Shown here piece by piece: positions 7,471 through 16,379 of a DNA stretch of 64,000 nucleotides. A program made the translations under genes and the position numbers. This DNA comes from Croceivirga sp. (GTDB lineage: Bacteria; Bacteroidota; Bacteroidia; Flavobacteriales; Flavobacteriaceae), in contig JANQKR010000013.1 in NCBI GenBank assembly GCA_028281025.1, positions 1-64,000 of the forward strand. The letters run 5' to 3'. The notes beneath the pieces were generated by a model. That model searched no databases, had not been told where the DNA came from, and saw only the letters and a list, made by a program, of their open reading frames with translations. Numbering within the stretch: position 1 is the first letter of the stretch; the number at the start of each line of letters is the position of its first letter.

Positions 7471-8040
7471 ATGGCGAAACTTTTGTTAACACCGGAAAAC
7501 CAAATCCAACGGTTAAATACCATCCTTAATCGGGTCGAAACATTGCAAGAATTGTCCATCTCCCAATTGTCCACTGCTCCCAATCCAAAGTCCTGGAGTG
7601 TATTGGAGGTTTTGGAACACCTTACCATTGCTTATTCCTCATACCAAAGAAAGATTGAAAACGCCCTTTTGGAAGTAGCCGATTCCCATAACGGGGCCTG
7701 GCAGTACCAACCTAGGACCTGGCAACGTCTGGTTATAAAAGGGCAAAAACCCAAAGGAAATAAACGGCCTTTTAAACTAAAGACCCTAAAAAAGTTTGAG
7801 CCCTTACTTTCATCCACACTTACCAAGGACGAGGCACAAGCCGTTTTCAAACGTTTCAAAACCGCTCATGGGACGTTAAAACAACAGGTTTTGGCCAGTA
7901 GGAATAAACGGATGAGGCATAAACGTTTTTCCTCCGCCATTGGACCCATCGTCACGTTTTATTTGCCCGAAGCTTTTGAGTTTTTGATATGCCATGCAGA
8001 ACGCCATATGATACAGATTGAAGGGATACTGACAGCGTAA
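7471..8040 (+). CDS. DinB superfamily protein
   Basis: I start at the ATG at 7471 (MAKLLLTPENQIQRL), because the 14 codons before it in the track ORF look non-coding and the A-rich leader AAAAAACGAAC sits just upstream. At 189 residues it fits the DinB/YfiT-like four-helix metal-binding fold. The N-terminal helix carries SWSVLEVLEHLTIAY, with a candidate first His, and the C-terminal ICHAERHMIQIEGIL carries the HxxxH pair typical of the last helix. Members include thiol-dependent transferases and stress proteins; the substrate is unknown. It lies 26 bp upstream of a Crp/Fnr-like gene and may be co-transcribed. Confidence 0.8.
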   Translation: MAKLLLTPENQIQRLNTILNRVETLQELSISQLSTAPNPKSWSVLEVLEHLTIAYSSYQRKIENALLEVADSHNGAWQYQPRTWQRLVIKGQKPKGNKRPFKLKTLKKFEPLLSSTLTKDEAQAVFKRFKTAHGTLKQQVLASRNKRMRHKRFSSAIGPIVTFYLPEAFEFLICHAERHMIQIEGILTA

Positions 8041-8066
8041 ACTTTGATGTGTATCTTTAAGCCCAA

Positions 8067-8648
8067 ATGGAACAACCCGCCAAACGCATCCTGTTATCAT
8101 TCTTTAAAGCGGCCCAACTTCAATCAGAACAGCAAGGCCATTTTCTAAATCTTTGGAAGGAATATACCTTTAAACAAAATGAACTTATCACGGAAGCCGG
8201 TCGCATTGAAAAGTATTTTTATGTGGTCCTGGAGGGCGTACAGGCTATGTATTTACTCAACCAAAAAGGCGATAAAGTGGTTCTTGGGTTTTCATATACG
8301 GGCAGTCCATCGGGGATATTTGATTCCTTCCTGCACCAAAAGCCGGCAGATACCTTTTTGGAAGCCCTAAAACCTTCTAAGCTCTTGGGTATTTCAAGAA
8401 GTGATTACCTCAGCTTGTTTGAGGCCAATCCTGATTTTTACAAATGGGCACACCAATTTTTCCGGGATGTCCTTTTCGGAAGATTATTTAGGGAAGTAGA
8501 GTTATTGACCCTCTCCGCAGAAGAGCGGTATACCGCTTTCATGCAGCGTTGCCCAGAGGCATTGAAAGTGATACCCCAAAAGTACCTGGCCTCTTATCTT
8601 AACATGAAACCAGAAACCTTTAGTCGACTTAGGCGTTTGATGAGCTAA
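8067..8648 (+). CDS. Crp/Fnr family transcriptional regulator
   Basis: The 193-residue protein has an N-terminal cyclic-nucleotide-binding-like beta barrel (ELITEAGRIEKYFYVVLEG and the following strands) and a C-terminal winged HTH ending KYLASYLNMKPETFSRLRRL. The strict cAMP-binding signature RE(L)A-x(6)-RSA is not visible and there is no FNR-type cysteine cluster, so the effector is unknown. This is a common flavobacterial Crp/Fnr-like type next to small enzyme genes. Confidence 0.9.
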   Translation: MEQPAKRILLSFFKAAQLQSEQQGHFLNLWKEYTFKQNELITEAGRIEKYFYVVLEGVQAMYLLNQKGDKVVLGFSYTGSPSGIFDSFLHQKPADTFLEALKPSKLLGISRSDYLSLFEANPDFYKWAHQFFRDVLFGRLFREVELLTLSAEERYTAFMQRCPEALKVIPQKYLASYLNMKPETFSRLRRLMS

Positions 8649-8703
8649 TGGCCTTTTAGGGTTTACTACGCAATCCAAATGACGCTTTCCAACGGGAGTC
8701 CCT

Positions 8704-8733
8704 AAATAAAAAAACCCGCAGTTTTGCGGGTTT
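8704..8733. terminator. bidirectional-type terminator between convergent genes
   Basis: AAACCCGCA-gttt-TGCGGGTTT has a 9-bp perfect stem. On the minus strand it is followed by TTTTATTT, so it best terminates the NTF2-like gene at 8754-9110. On the plus strand only the stem's own TTT follows, so it is weaker for the Crp-like gene. Confidence 0.85.
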
Positions 8734-8753
8734 CATCTAAACCTCAACTGCAC

Positions 8754-9110
8754 TTAGGCATTGTTGTAGTAAAAGCGTTCATGGACAATATGATCGCCTT
8801 CCCATTGCTGTACGGCAACTTGTTCCATGGTTACCCTGTTGCCATCCTTAAAGGTCACGTCCATGGTAGATTCCACAAAGGAAGTTGCTTCATCTTCATT
8901 TGAACCTACCTTATTGATTTCCAAAGAATGAAATTCCTGGACACTGTTTAAAAACTGTTCCTCATAGGCCCGGCATTCCGCTTTTCCCTCCCTGGTTCCC
9001 CTGGGCTCGGTCATGACCACCTGTTCTGCATAATACTTGTCAAATGCATCCAGAAGTTTTCCTTGTTGCAATTGATGGTAAATGTCCTGTGCTTTTTCTT
9101 TATAACTCAT
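8754..9110 (-). CDS. SnoaL/NTF2-like domain protein
   Basis: The 118-residue protein has the compact cone-shaped NTF2 fold pattern: an N-terminal helix pair (KAQDIYHQLQQGKLLDAFDKYYAE) and then beta strands ending WEGDHIVHERFYYNN. Related proteins occur at 11097-11450 and 25455-25826. Members range from polyketide cyclases to ligand-binding proteins with no known activity, so I give no substrate. Confidence 0.85.
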   Translation of the reverse strand: MSYKEKAQDIYHQLQQGKLLDAFDKYYAEQVVMTEPRGTREGKAECRAYEEQFLNSVQEFHSLEINKVGSNEDEATSFVESTMDVTFKDGNRVTMEQVAVQQWEGDHIVHERFYYNNA

Positions 9111-9132
9111 TGCTATCTATTTTTCGATTACT

Positions 9133-9140
9133 CAAAAGTA
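9133..9140 (-). promoter_or_regulatory. candidate -7 box of the NTF2-like gene
   Basis: On the minus strand TACTTTTG matches the Bacteroidota -7 consensus TAnnTTTG exactly, 22 bp before the ATG at 9110. No TTG sits at the usual 19-21 nt distance, so the assignment is tentative. Confidence 0.4.
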
Positions 9141-9150
9141 ATTATTTTTC

Positions 9151-9172
9151 TATACAATAGTTGTATATACAA
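9151..9172. promoter_or_regulatory. nested palindromes upstream of the NTF2-like gene
   Basis: TATACAA-tag-TTGTATA is a perfect 7-bp inverted repeat, overlapped by the 12-bp palindrome TTGTATATACAA. It lies in the -20 to -40 zone relative to the candidate -7 box, so it is a plausible operator. Confidence 0.4.
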
Positions 9173-9208
9173 ATGTTTAACAATAATTTAATTATTTCCC
9201 AATGTACC

Positions 9209-9784
9209 CTAGGCATCAAAAACCTTTGCAACATGTTCCTTCAATACGGGCAAGACCTTATTCGCAAACCAGGGATTTTGGCTCAACCAAAATCGATTTC
9301 TTGGGGATGGGTGGGGCAAAACAAAATAGTCTGGCAGATAATCCTGGTAATCGTGTACGGTCTGTGTGAGGTTCTTTTTCCTACGCTCCCCTAAGTAGTA
9401 CTGCTGGGCATATTGCCCAATTAAAATGGTCAGTTTTAAGTCCGTTAATTCCCCAAGCAGCTTTTTGTGCCATAAGGGCGCACATTCCGGTCTTGGTGGT
9501 AAATCCCCCGATTTTCCCTTGCCGGGGTAGCAAAAACCCATGGGAATCAACGCAAATATCTTCTCGTCATAAAACTGGGCATCCGTGACCCCCAGCCATT
9601 TTCTCAATTGCTTTCCACTGGGGTCATCCCAGGGAACCCCCGTTTTGTGGACCTTGGTTCCCGGTGCCTGACCAATTAGGGCTATTTTGGAACTTGGGTG
9701 GGCCGTGACAATGGGTCTTGGTCCTAGGGGCAAATGTTCACCGCACACACTGCACCCTCCAATTTCCTTTAATAGTTCTTGCAT
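9209..9784 (-). CDS. uracil-DNA glycosylase family protein
   Basis: The likely start is the ATG at 9784 (MQELLKEIGGCSVC), giving 191 residues. The track ORF adds 37 poorly conserved-looking residues. Motif 1 of the UDG superfamily is IGQAPGTKVHKTGVPWDDPSG near residue 35, and motif 2 is LPHPSPRN near residue 155, as in family 4-like and small UDG-like proteins. The role is removal of uracil, or a related damaged base, at the start of base-excision repair. Only a CxxC pair (CSVC) is evident near the N-terminus, so a complete four-cysteine Fe-S cluster is not supported. Confidence 0.88.
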   Translation of the reverse strand: MQELLKEIGGCSVCGEHLPLGPRPIVTAHPSSKIALIGQAPGTKVHKTGVPWDDPSGKQLRKWLGVTDAQFYDEKIFALIPMGFCYPGKGKSGDLPPRPECAPLWHKKLLGELTDLKLTILIGQYAQQYYLGERRKKNLTQTVHDYQDYLPDYFVLPHPSPRNRFWLSQNPWFANKVLPVLKEHVAKVFDA

Positions 9785-10055
9785 TGGTATCGATTTGTTT
9801 AAATGTATGAAAACCCTATTAGGGTCCCAATGGCCATGAGTGTATTCCCTTTTCGATATGGACCATTCTGTGGATAGAGCACAAATGTTGTTCATACGCT
9901 ATACATTCCCCTTCCATTGGCTGGGGTATCAATCATAGTTCTCCAATTTTGTCCTTTGTGCCATTGTCATACAAAATCATTTTTAAGGTCATAACCACCA
10001 AAGCACGTTGACCAAATGACCAACATGCTTGATGAATAAATCAAAATCCAAAAAA

Positions 10056-10409
10056 TCAAACTGCCAATTCCGGTTTGTGAAGACTGACCACAATCAGTAC
10101 CGCAACACCATTGATCCAATAGTAAAAAGCGTCCATTCCATTAAATGACAACACAAATGGGGTTGCGATAAATACGATAGCCACTAAAAAGTCCACCAAC
10201 AGATGGAATTTATAAGGTATCACACGGACCACCCCCAAATGGTGATCTGCTAATAGGGTCAATACAAAGGCGGCCACCCCTGTGGTTACCGATAAGTACA
10301 GTGCCAAAGGGTTTGAACTCCCCAGTCCCAATAGAAAGGGTAAAACCACTAAAGCTACAGCCACAGGATAGTCCAAAAAAGCATGTATTCGTTTTGTTAC
10401 AAATTTCAT
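10056..10409 (-). CDS. SPW-repeat-like integral membrane protein
   Basis: The 117-residue protein has four predicted helices, including VAVALVVLPFLLGLG, VTTGVAAFVLTLLA, FLVAIVFIATPFVLSF and INGVAVLIVVSL. The N-terminal RIHAFLDYPVAVALVVLPF and the second LLVDFLVAIVFIATPFVL look like two diverged copies of the SPW-type repeat (helix, P-F/FVL, helix). Its role is unknown; such proteins are often stress- or starvation-associated. It lies 30 bp upstream of a YHS protein gene on the other side of a short gap, same strand. Confidence 0.72.
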   Translation of the reverse strand: MKFVTKRIHAFLDYPVAVALVVLPFLLGLGSSNPLALYLSVTTGVAAFVLTLLADHHLGVVRVIPYKFHLLVDFLVAIVFIATPFVLSFNGMDAFYYWINGVAVLIVVSLHKPELAV

Positions 10410-10439
10410 GATATGTGTTTATGAGATTGTTAATTATTC

Positions 10440-10904
10440 TTATTTGCTCAACTTTTTCCAGTTGGTGTCGGCCGTACGCTTCAATTTGGCTTTATCGTTT
10501 TCGGCCATCCATAATTGTTTTGCATCTACTTCCAAGTCGTTCAAAAACAAATAATACTTGCCATTGTCGACGACAAATTTGTTGGGGTCTATCCTAAACT
10601 TTGCCCCTGCATAAATACCGAAAGCGCAAAACCCACCATACTGCGGCATATACTTCCTTGGGTTCTTTTTAAAAATGGCTTTTTGTTCTGCAGAAGTAAA
10701 ATAATAGGAAATGTCTTCATAAGTGGATTTGTGTTGTTTAGAACCTCTCTGCGCTAATCCCAAATCCAAATAAGATACTGGGCTATACCCCTGAAGGGCA
10801 ATTTTGCTATCATCAATATTGTTTGCTTTCTTATTCTGTGCATACCCCACCACTGAAGTTCCAACAGTAAGTACAAACACCATTATTGTAGCTAAATCTT
10901 TCAT
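10440..10904 (-). CDS. secreted YHS domain protein
   Basis: Residues 1-22 (MKDLATIMVFVLTVGTSVVGYAQ) form a Sec signal peptide with cleavage near YAQ. The mature 130 residues contain a YHS-like domain: ALQGYSPVSYLD, ISYYFTSAEQKAIFKKNPRKYMPQYGGFCAFG and a C-terminal helix. YHS domains are small and often metal- or haem-associated; the GGFCAFG cysteine is the obvious ligand candidate. It probably acts in the periplasm. Function is unproven. Confidence 0.85.
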   Translation of the reverse strand: MKDLATIMVFVLTVGTSVVGYAQNKKANNIDDSKIALQGYSPVSYLDLGLAQRGSKQHKSTYEDISYYFTSAEQKAIFKKNPRKYMPQYGGFCAFGIYAGAKFRIDPNKFVVDNGKYYLFLNDLEVDAKQLWMAENDKAKLKRTADTNWKKLSK

Positions 10905-11096
10905 TTTTCTTTCTTTTTAAAATTGTTTCTTTTGTGCAGACCTCTATTTGTCATTGGAACCGCTCAAATGCTTCTTTGCGTTCAAAGGATAAATTGGTCT
11001 TTGCCATCGGGCTCTAGTAAAAAGTGAGCTGAAATAAAATCTATCCCGCGTATATGTTCCATTTGGTTTAAACGTATTTGAGGTACTCATTTTAAG

Positions 11097-11450
11097 CTAT
11101 TGTGCATTAAAATATTCTTCACGCGTTACCTTTCCTTCATCGTTCCATGATCTGCGAATAATTTCATGCCAATACACTTTGCTGTTGTCTTTCATATCAA
11201 AGTCAAAGGTGAACTCCGATGCAGATTCATTTCCGTCAACTAGGGTTACATGATGTTCAATTCCGTTCACTTGGGCAATGGCCCCTGCAAAACCTTCCAT
11301 CTTTTCAACCATCTGTTGTTTGTTTGTGGTAGCCATTCCGTTATAGTCTGATGTTGTTGCTTCTTCGGCAAAAAACCGTTTTACCGCCTCAACAATGGCG
11401 CCTTTAGCCACAACACCATCCATTTGCATGGCCAGTGATTTGATATCCAT
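11097..11450 (-). CDS. SnoaL/NTF2-like domain protein
   Basis: I prefer the ATG at 11450 (MDIKSLAMQMDGVVAKG), which has AAAGAA just upstream. The track ORF begins nine codons earlier, and both starts are possible. The 117-residue protein shows the NTF2 pattern with helix VVAKGAIVEAVKRFFAEEATTSDY and strands ending YWHEIIRRSW and EEYFNAQ. It is the second of three NTF2-like proteins in the window. It lies next to the AraC regulator on the same strand, which may control it. Confidence 0.8.
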   Translation of the reverse strand: MDIKSLAMQMDGVVAKGAIVEAVKRFFAEEATTSDYNGMATTNKQQMVEKMEGFAGAIAQVNGIEHHVTLVDGNESASEFTFDFDMKDNSKVYWHEIIRRSWNDEGKVTREEYFNAQ

Positions 11451-11544
11451 TTCAATATTCTTTAAATGATTAAACAAAAATTTGATTTGTAATTACATGG
11501 CAAATTTCTGTCCGTTGTGCGGTAGACGACCTACAAAAAGAACG

Positions 11545-12597
11545 CTAAGGATTGTACTTTTTGTTTTTAAAGTGCTGAGGAGTGGACCCTGTGTATTTTT
11601 TAAAAAAGTGGGAGAAGTGATTGGGTTCCTCGAACCCAAGGGTATAGGCGACCTCCTTTATGGGCATATCCTGTAGAAGCAATCTCTGTGAGCTCAAGAC
11701 CACCTCATTTCGAATCAATTGACCCAAGGAAGCATTCATCTTGAAACGGGTCTTTTTGGAAAGGGCCTTAATGGAAAGGTTCATCTTATCTGCGTAAAAC
11801 GCCAAAGAACGCTGTTGCTTGTGATGGTTTTTGAGCAGTTCCATAAGGTTTTGAACAAAAGTATCCCTGTTCGAATAGTCAAAGCCCTTGCGGAATTGAT
11901 TGGGCGTTTGCCCAGTGGAGTTCTTAAAAAGCCGATTGAAATAAGCCGGGTCTTTATATCCGATGTCATATGTAATTTCCTGGACATTTTTGTCCGTAAA
12001 TGCCAACTGTTTTTTGCTCTCGGTCAATCGCTTTTTTGACAGCAGGGCCTTTACTGAAATACCAACCTTATCCTTCACCAAGGCCTGGGCACTATATCCA
12101 TTTTCTGACATTAAGGCCACCAAATCATTATTGGAAAGTCGATTACCGTATTCCACATCAATAACTTCCTTGACGTCAAAGATGATTTGATACTCTTCCT
12201 TACTGGCCTGAAACGGGTTTTGCCAAAACCATTGTTTTGAAGAAATATCGATGATCTCACTATTGTTTTCAGAAAAAACGGTGCTGGACAGGTATTTCTG
12301 GCATTCATCGCACTCATTAAAATTGATGTAGCCCAACGAAATTAAATGCTTAAAAAGCACCCGGACCTCTTTGTTTTGAAAGATTGTTTTGTTTGGAAAT
12401 TCAATTTTGCGAACCACAAAATCATCCGAAAGAAATTTAATGTACTGCCCTTTTTCCAAATAAATGGCCTTGTCCTGCCAATCGAAATAATTATTGAAAT
12501 CTACTTGGATGCTTCCTGACCCAGAAAGAATGTGGAGCAAGGTATATTGGTTAATAAAATAAACCTTGCCCAGTTCGGGAAAGAATTTCTGAACCAT
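11545..12597 (-). CDS. AraC-type regulator with two tandem HTH domains
   Basis: The 350-residue protein has a cupin-like N-terminal region (about 1-90, with LLHILSGSGSIQVDF) and a linker. A first AraC HTH half-pair (about 165-245) shows KNVQEITYDIGYKDPAYFNRLFK and TGQTPNQFRKGF. A second one (about 260-350) shows MPIKEVAYTLGFEEPNHFSHFFKKYTGSTPQHFK. Most AraC proteins have only one such roughly 100-residue DNA-binding module. Two complete modules in one chain could bind paired sites without dimerising. The target is unknown; the NTF2-like gene downstream is the nearest candidate. Confidence 0.88.
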   Translation of the reverse strand: MVQKFFPELGKVYFINQYTLLHILSGSGSIQVDFNNYFDWQDKAIYLEKGQYIKFLSDDFVVRKIEFPNKTIFQNKEVRVLFKHLISLGYINFNECDECQKYLSSTVFSENNSEIIDISSKQWFWQNPFQASKEEYQIIFDVKEVIDVEYGNRLSNNDLVALMSENGYSAQALVKDKVGISVKALLSKKRLTESKKQLAFTDKNVQEITYDIGYKDPAYFNRLFKNSTGQTPNQFRKGFDYSNRDTFVQNLMELLKNHHKQQRSLAFYADKMNLSIKALSKKTRFKMNASLGQLIRNEVVLSSQRLLLQDMPIKEVAYTLGFEEPNHFSHFFKKYTGSTPQHFKNKKYNP

Positions 12598-12649
12598 TTT
12601 AGTTTAAGGTTGTACGGGGTTCGTCGAAAAAACCCAACAATGCTTACGG

Positions 12650-13321
12650 TTATTTTTTGCCGCCAACCACTATCACAAATTCGCCTTTCGGCGGTTTGCC
12701 CTTAAAATGGGAAATAACCTCCTCAAGGGTTCCCCGTACCGTTTCTTCATACATTTTGGTCAATTCACGTGATATGGAGATCGGTCTGTCCCCTCCAAAA
12801 TAGTCCGAAAATTGAGTCAAGGTCTTCAACAATTTATGGGGTGATTCATAAAACACCATGGTTCGCGTTTCTTCCGCCAACTGTTGCAATCGTGTTTGCC
12901 GTCCTTTCTTAAGGGGCAAAAAACCTTCAAAAACAAAACGGTCGTTGGGCAGTCCGCTATTGACAAGCGCAGGAACAAAAGCTGTTGCCCCTGGCAAACA
13001 CTCCACCTCGATGGCATTCTCCAAACAGGCCCGGGTCAACAAAAACCCGGGATCAGAAACGGCCGGGGTCCCAGCATCAGAGATCAGGGCAATGGTTGTT
13101 CCGGACTTCAATTTCTGTACCAAACCATTCACGGTTTTGTGTTCATTGTGCATGTGGTGACTTTGCAATGGGGTATCAATTTCAAAGTGCTTCAAAAGCT
13201 TTCCACTGGTACGGGTATCTTCGGCCAAAATTAAATCCACCTCATGTAAGACCTTTATACCCCTAAGTGTCATATCCTCCAAATTGCCTATGGGCGTAGG
13301 CACCAAGTACAACTTCCCCAT
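12650..13321 (-). CDS. rsmI: 16S rRNA (cytidine1402-2'-O)-methyltransferase
   Basis: The 223-residue SAM-dependent tetrapyrrole-methylase-fold enzyme has family hallmarks: LYLVPTPIGNLEDMTLR at the N-terminus, LAEDTRTSGKLLKHF, and the glycine/proline loop ALISDAGTPAVSDPG. FYESPHKLLKTL follows. It 2'-O-methylates C1402 in 16S rRNA near the P site. The C-terminal extension seen in E. coli RsmI is absent, as is usual for Bacteroidota. The start lies 9 bp after the DoxX-like stop. Confidence 0.96.
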   Translation of the reverse strand: MGKLYLVPTPIGNLEDMTLRGIKVLHEVDLILAEDTRTSGKLLKHFEIDTPLQSHHMHNEHKTVNGLVQKLKSGTTIALISDAGTPAVSDPGFLLTRACLENAIEVECLPGATAFVPALVNSGLPNDRFVFEGFLPLKKGRQTRLQQLAEETRTMVFYESPHKLLKTLTQFSDYFGGDRPISISRELTKMYEETVRGTLEEVISHFKGKPPKGEFVIVVGGKK

Positions 13322-13330
13322 GGTGCAGCG

Positions 13331-13684
13331 CTAGGGTCTGACCTGTTTTCCGGTAAAATAAGAGAGCATCACCGCAACAAAGGCTATTACGGCTCCAATA
13401 TGTTGCCCATCACTGACCATATAATGGGCAAAAAAGGCAAGTATGGTATTAAAGAAAAATCCTGCATAGGCCCACTCTTTTAAAGATGCTGAAAAATTAC
13501 CCCAAATGGTAATCAATCCCAATAATTTGGCAATTGCCAATGGATAGATCAAATAGGTGGGATACCCCATATTCCCGAAAAATTCAACAATCATTTCATG
13601 ATTAAAGAAATAGTTGTAGGCAGAGAATAGCATGATGAGCGTCAAAATAACCGTTGACGCCCAGTAAAGAATCTTCTTGAGCAT
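13331..13684 (-). CDS. DoxX-like membrane protein
   Basis: The 117-residue protein has four hydrophobic helices: WASTVILTLIMLFSAYNYFF, LIYPLAIAKLLGLITIW, WAYAGFFFNTILAFFAHYM and IGAVIAFVAVMLSYF. The layout and GYPTYLIYPLAIAKLLG match the DoxX-like family. Biochemical role is uncertain; relatives are linked to thiosulfate or quinone metabolism. It is probably co-transcribed with rsmI. Confidence 0.82.
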   Translation of the reverse strand: MLKKILYWASTVILTLIMLFSAYNYFFNHEMIVEFFGNMGYPTYLIYPLAIAKLLGLITIWGNFSASLKEWAYAGFFFNTILAFFAHYMVSDGQHIGAVIAFVAVMLSYFTGKQVRP

Positions 13685-13728
13685 AATATTGGATGTTGTT
13701 TCTCCCTAAAGGTAAGAATTAATGGGAG

Positions 13729-14409
13729 TCAGGAGAATTTACGTTCTATTATCCCCATAAACCGGTTCTCATAATCCTCTTTGCCCTGCCAGTTGTTATA
13801 TTCCGGTTTGACCATATTGGTAATAAAGGCCATTGAGCGTTCTTCGGAGTCAATGGTATTCAATTGAGAAATGACCCGATTATAATCATCCAAACTTCCA
13901 TTGAACAAATGCTTCACGAAAGCCAAACGGTCATTCAAGCCAATATTCAAATTTTGGGTCAGCTTATCGTTCAAGGATTTTGCCTTTGAAGAGGTGTGTT
14001 CCACGGTTGGTTCCGGGGACAACAGTTCCTTATCATTTTTAATGGTTTCAGGTTTGGCAATGAAATCCCCAAAAATATATTCCAAGGCCTCATTTGGCAT
14101 TTCCGAAACCATATGTTTGATGGTATCCATTCCAGGCGTGATGATATCCTCTTCGTGTGGATTGTTTTCCGGCACGGACTTATTACCACTTATTACCGCA
14201 TTGGCCATTTTCTCAAATCGGGCCGCAACAACATTCTTGGAAACATCCACTTGCACATCGTTCAACTTCTCATCAATGAACTTTAGGACCGCCAGTTTTT
14301 CATAAAGATCCTTGGCCGTTTCGTACAATTCCGTCAACTCCTTGTCTTCCCTGGATGTGATGATATCCGTGGACAGCTTTACCAATTCCTCCCTTAGTCT
14401 ACGTTTCAT
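13729..14409 (-). CDS. conserved hypothetical protein (helical, flavobacterial type)
   Basis: I cannot assign a named domain. The 226 residues are mostly helical and charged, with an N-terminal coiled-coil-like stretch (MKRRLREELVKLSTDI and ELYETAKDLYEKLAVLKF). A low-complexity acidic/proline middle follows (NNPHEEDIITPG), then a C-terminal helical region that includes LNDRLAFVKHLFNGSLDDYNR and ends FMGIIERKFS. No signal peptide or membrane segment is visible, so it is probably cytoplasmic. It is divergent from tdk. Confidence 0.7.
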   Translation of the reverse strand: MKRRLREELVKLSTDIITSREDKELTELYETAKDLYEKLAVLKFIDEKLNDVQVDVSKNVVAARFEKMANAVISGNKSVPENNPHEEDIITPGMDTIKHMVSEMPNEALEYIFGDFIAKPETIKNDKELLSPEPTVEHTSSKAKSLNDKLTQNLNIGLNDRLAFVKHLFNGSLDDYNRVISQLNTIDSEERSMAFITNMVKPEYNNWQGKEDYENRFMGIIERKFS

Positions 14410-14569
14410 GTCTCTTCAACTTTTACTTTAAATGTACTACCAAAATCCGTGCCTTTTTAAAAACAAAAGGTTAAATTTCGAGGTATTGATGAGGGGGTAT
14501 TTTTACTAATTTTACCACTTCTGCAATCGTAGAACGGACAAACCCCTTAATTTCGTTTAAAAATACAAC

Positions 14570-15214
14570 ATGTTCTTAGAAAACACGGTAAACCCAAAAG
14601 AACAATTTGGTTGGATAGAGGTCATTACCGGATCCATGTTTTCTGGAAAGACCGAGGAACTCATCCGGCGACTGAAACGTGCACAGTTTGCAAAGCAAAA
14701 GGTGGAGATTTTTAAGCCCCTTGTGGATACACGTTATAATGAGGAAATGGTGGTATCCCATGATTCCAATGAAATTCGTTCCACCCCTGTTCCTGCGGCC
14801 GCAAATATTCGTTTACTTGCAGATGACTGTGATGTGGTGGGTATTGATGAGGCCCAATTCTTTGATGATGAAATTGTCACGGTCTGCAACGATTTGGCAA
14901 ATATGGGTATCCGTGTGGTAGTTGCCGGACTGGACATGGATTTCAAGGGCAATCCTTTTGGACCCATGCCCGCACTGATGGCCACGGCAGAATATGTTAC
15001 CAAAGTCCATGCGGTCTGCACAAGAACGGGAAACCTGGCCAATTATAGTTTTCGAAAATCCGACAATGACAAGCTGGTGATGCTAGGCGAAACCGCAGAA
15101 TATGAACCACTGAGCAGGGCCGCTTTCTATGAGGCCATGCTGATGGAAAAAATCAGTAAGATGGACGTGAACGCAGAAGAGGTAGCTCCCAAAAAAAAGG
15201 CGGCCAATGGATAA
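14570..15214 (+). CDS. tdk: thymidine kinase (type II)
   Basis: The 214-residue protein has Walker [19 protein letters not shown] near residue 20, the catalytic DEAQFF near residue 97 (Walker B-like plus catalytic Glu), and the thymidine lasso [17 protein letters not shown]. It phosphorylates thymidine in the salvage pathway. The zinc-binding cysteines found in many type II enzymes are largely missing: CTRTG replaces the usual CxxC, and [10 protein letters not shown] lacks the second pair. Its end overlaps alr by 8 bp, so the two are co-translated. A lysine-rich tail (PKKKAANG) is a small extension. Confidence 0.96.
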   Translation: MFLENTVNPKEQFGWIEVITGSMFSGKTEELIRRLKRAQFAKQKVEIFKPLVDTRYNEEMVVSHDSNEIRSTPVPAAANIRLLADDCDVVGIDEAQFFDDEIVTVCNDLANMGIRVVVAGLDMDFKGNPFGPMPALMATAEYVTKVHAVCTRTGNLANYSFRKSDNDKLVMLGETAEYEPLSRAAFYEAMLMEKISKMDVNAEEVAPKKKAANG

Positions 15215-16313
15215 AATTGGGGAAACCACACTTGAAATTGACCTCTCGGCTCTTGAACACAACTATAAATTCCTTACATCAAGAATAGCTCCCGGAACCA
15301 AATTTATGGCCGTGGTAAAGGCGGTGGCCTATGGTAGTGAAGTGGTGGCCGTCGCCAAAAAATTAGAGGAATTAAAGGTGGATTATCTTGCGGTGGCCTA
15401 TGTAAAAGAAGGGATCCTGTTGCGGGATGCGGGAATTACCACCCCAATTTTGGTCCTCCATCCCCAACCCGTTCATTTCAAAGAATTGATCGACAGATGT
15501 CTGGAGCCCAGCCTCTATTCCCCAAAAGTATTGCTCCAATTTTTGGACGTGGCCCAAAGACAACAACAGCAGGACTATCCGGTCCACATCAAATTCAATA
15601 CAGGGCTCAATCGTCTGGGCTTTTGGGAAAACGATGTAGATTTCGTCATCGGTACGCTTAAGGGACGAACCGAATTACGGATCAAGGGCGTCCTTTCACA
15701 TCTGGCGGCCTCCGAAGATGAAAATGAGCGCGAATTCAGTCTGAACCAAATACATGCTTTCACAAAAATTTGCCTCGAGCTAAAGGAAAAACTGGGCTAT
15801 TTGCCCATGAGACATGTCCTGAACACCTCCGGGATCCTAAATTATCCCGAAGCACAGTTTGAAATGGTCCGAAGCGGCATAGGTCTTTATGGTTATGGCA
15901 ACCATCCCGACTTTGACAAAAAAATGAAACCAGTGGCCACATTAAAAACGGTAATTTCCCAACGCCATAAAATAGGGCCCGGAGAAAGCGTGGGTTACAA
16001 CAGGGCCTATGCTTCCGATGGTTATCGGATCACCGCCACCTTGCCCATTGGACATGCAGATGGTATTGGAAGGCAATACGGTAATGGAAAGGCCTTGGTC
16101 TATGTAAAGGGAACCCCGGCCCCAATTATAGGAAATGTCTGTATGGACATGATAATGATCGATGTCAGCGGAATTGACTGCAAAGAAGGTGATGAGGTAA
16201 TCATCTTTGGAGCGGGACACTCGGCAGAGGATTTTGCCCATTCCGCCCAAAGCATTTCCTATGAAATCCTAACCGCAATAGCCCCTCGGGTAACACGGGT
16301 CATTAAATGGTAA
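15207..16313 (+). CDS. alr: alanine racemase
   Basis: The 368-residue PLP enzyme of fold type III carries the PLP lysine in [15 protein letters not shown] near residue 39. Other family landmarks are [17 protein letters not shown], the second catalytic tyrosine region VGYNRAYAS, and [13 protein letters not shown]. It makes D-alanine for peptidoglycan. The start overlaps the tdk stop. The usual VKANAYGHG is here VKAVAYGSE, a modest change near the active site that is common in Bacteroidota-type enzymes. Confidence 0.96.
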   Translation: MDKIGETTLEIDLSALEHNYKFLTSRIAPGTKFMAVVKAVAYGSEVVAVAKKLEELKVDYLAVAYVKEGILLRDAGITTPILVLHPQPVHFKELIDRCLEPSLYSPKVLLQFLDVAQRQQQQDYPVHIKFNTGLNRLGFWENDVDFVIGTLKGRTELRIKGVLSHLAASEDENEREFSLNQIHAFTKICLELKEKLGYLPMRHVLNTSGILNYPEAQFEMVRSGIGLYGYGNHPDFDKKMKPVATLKTVISQRHKIGPGESVGYNRAYASDGYRITATLPIGHADGIGRQYGNGKALVYVKGTPAPIIGNVCMDMIMIDVSGIDCKEGDEVIIFGAGHSAEDFAHSAQSISYEILTAIAPRVTRVIKW

Positions 16314-16379
16314 CCCTTCATAGCGGACCGTGACGTATTTTTTGTATTTTGCCTTTGTAACCACTTAAAAACCATAAAA

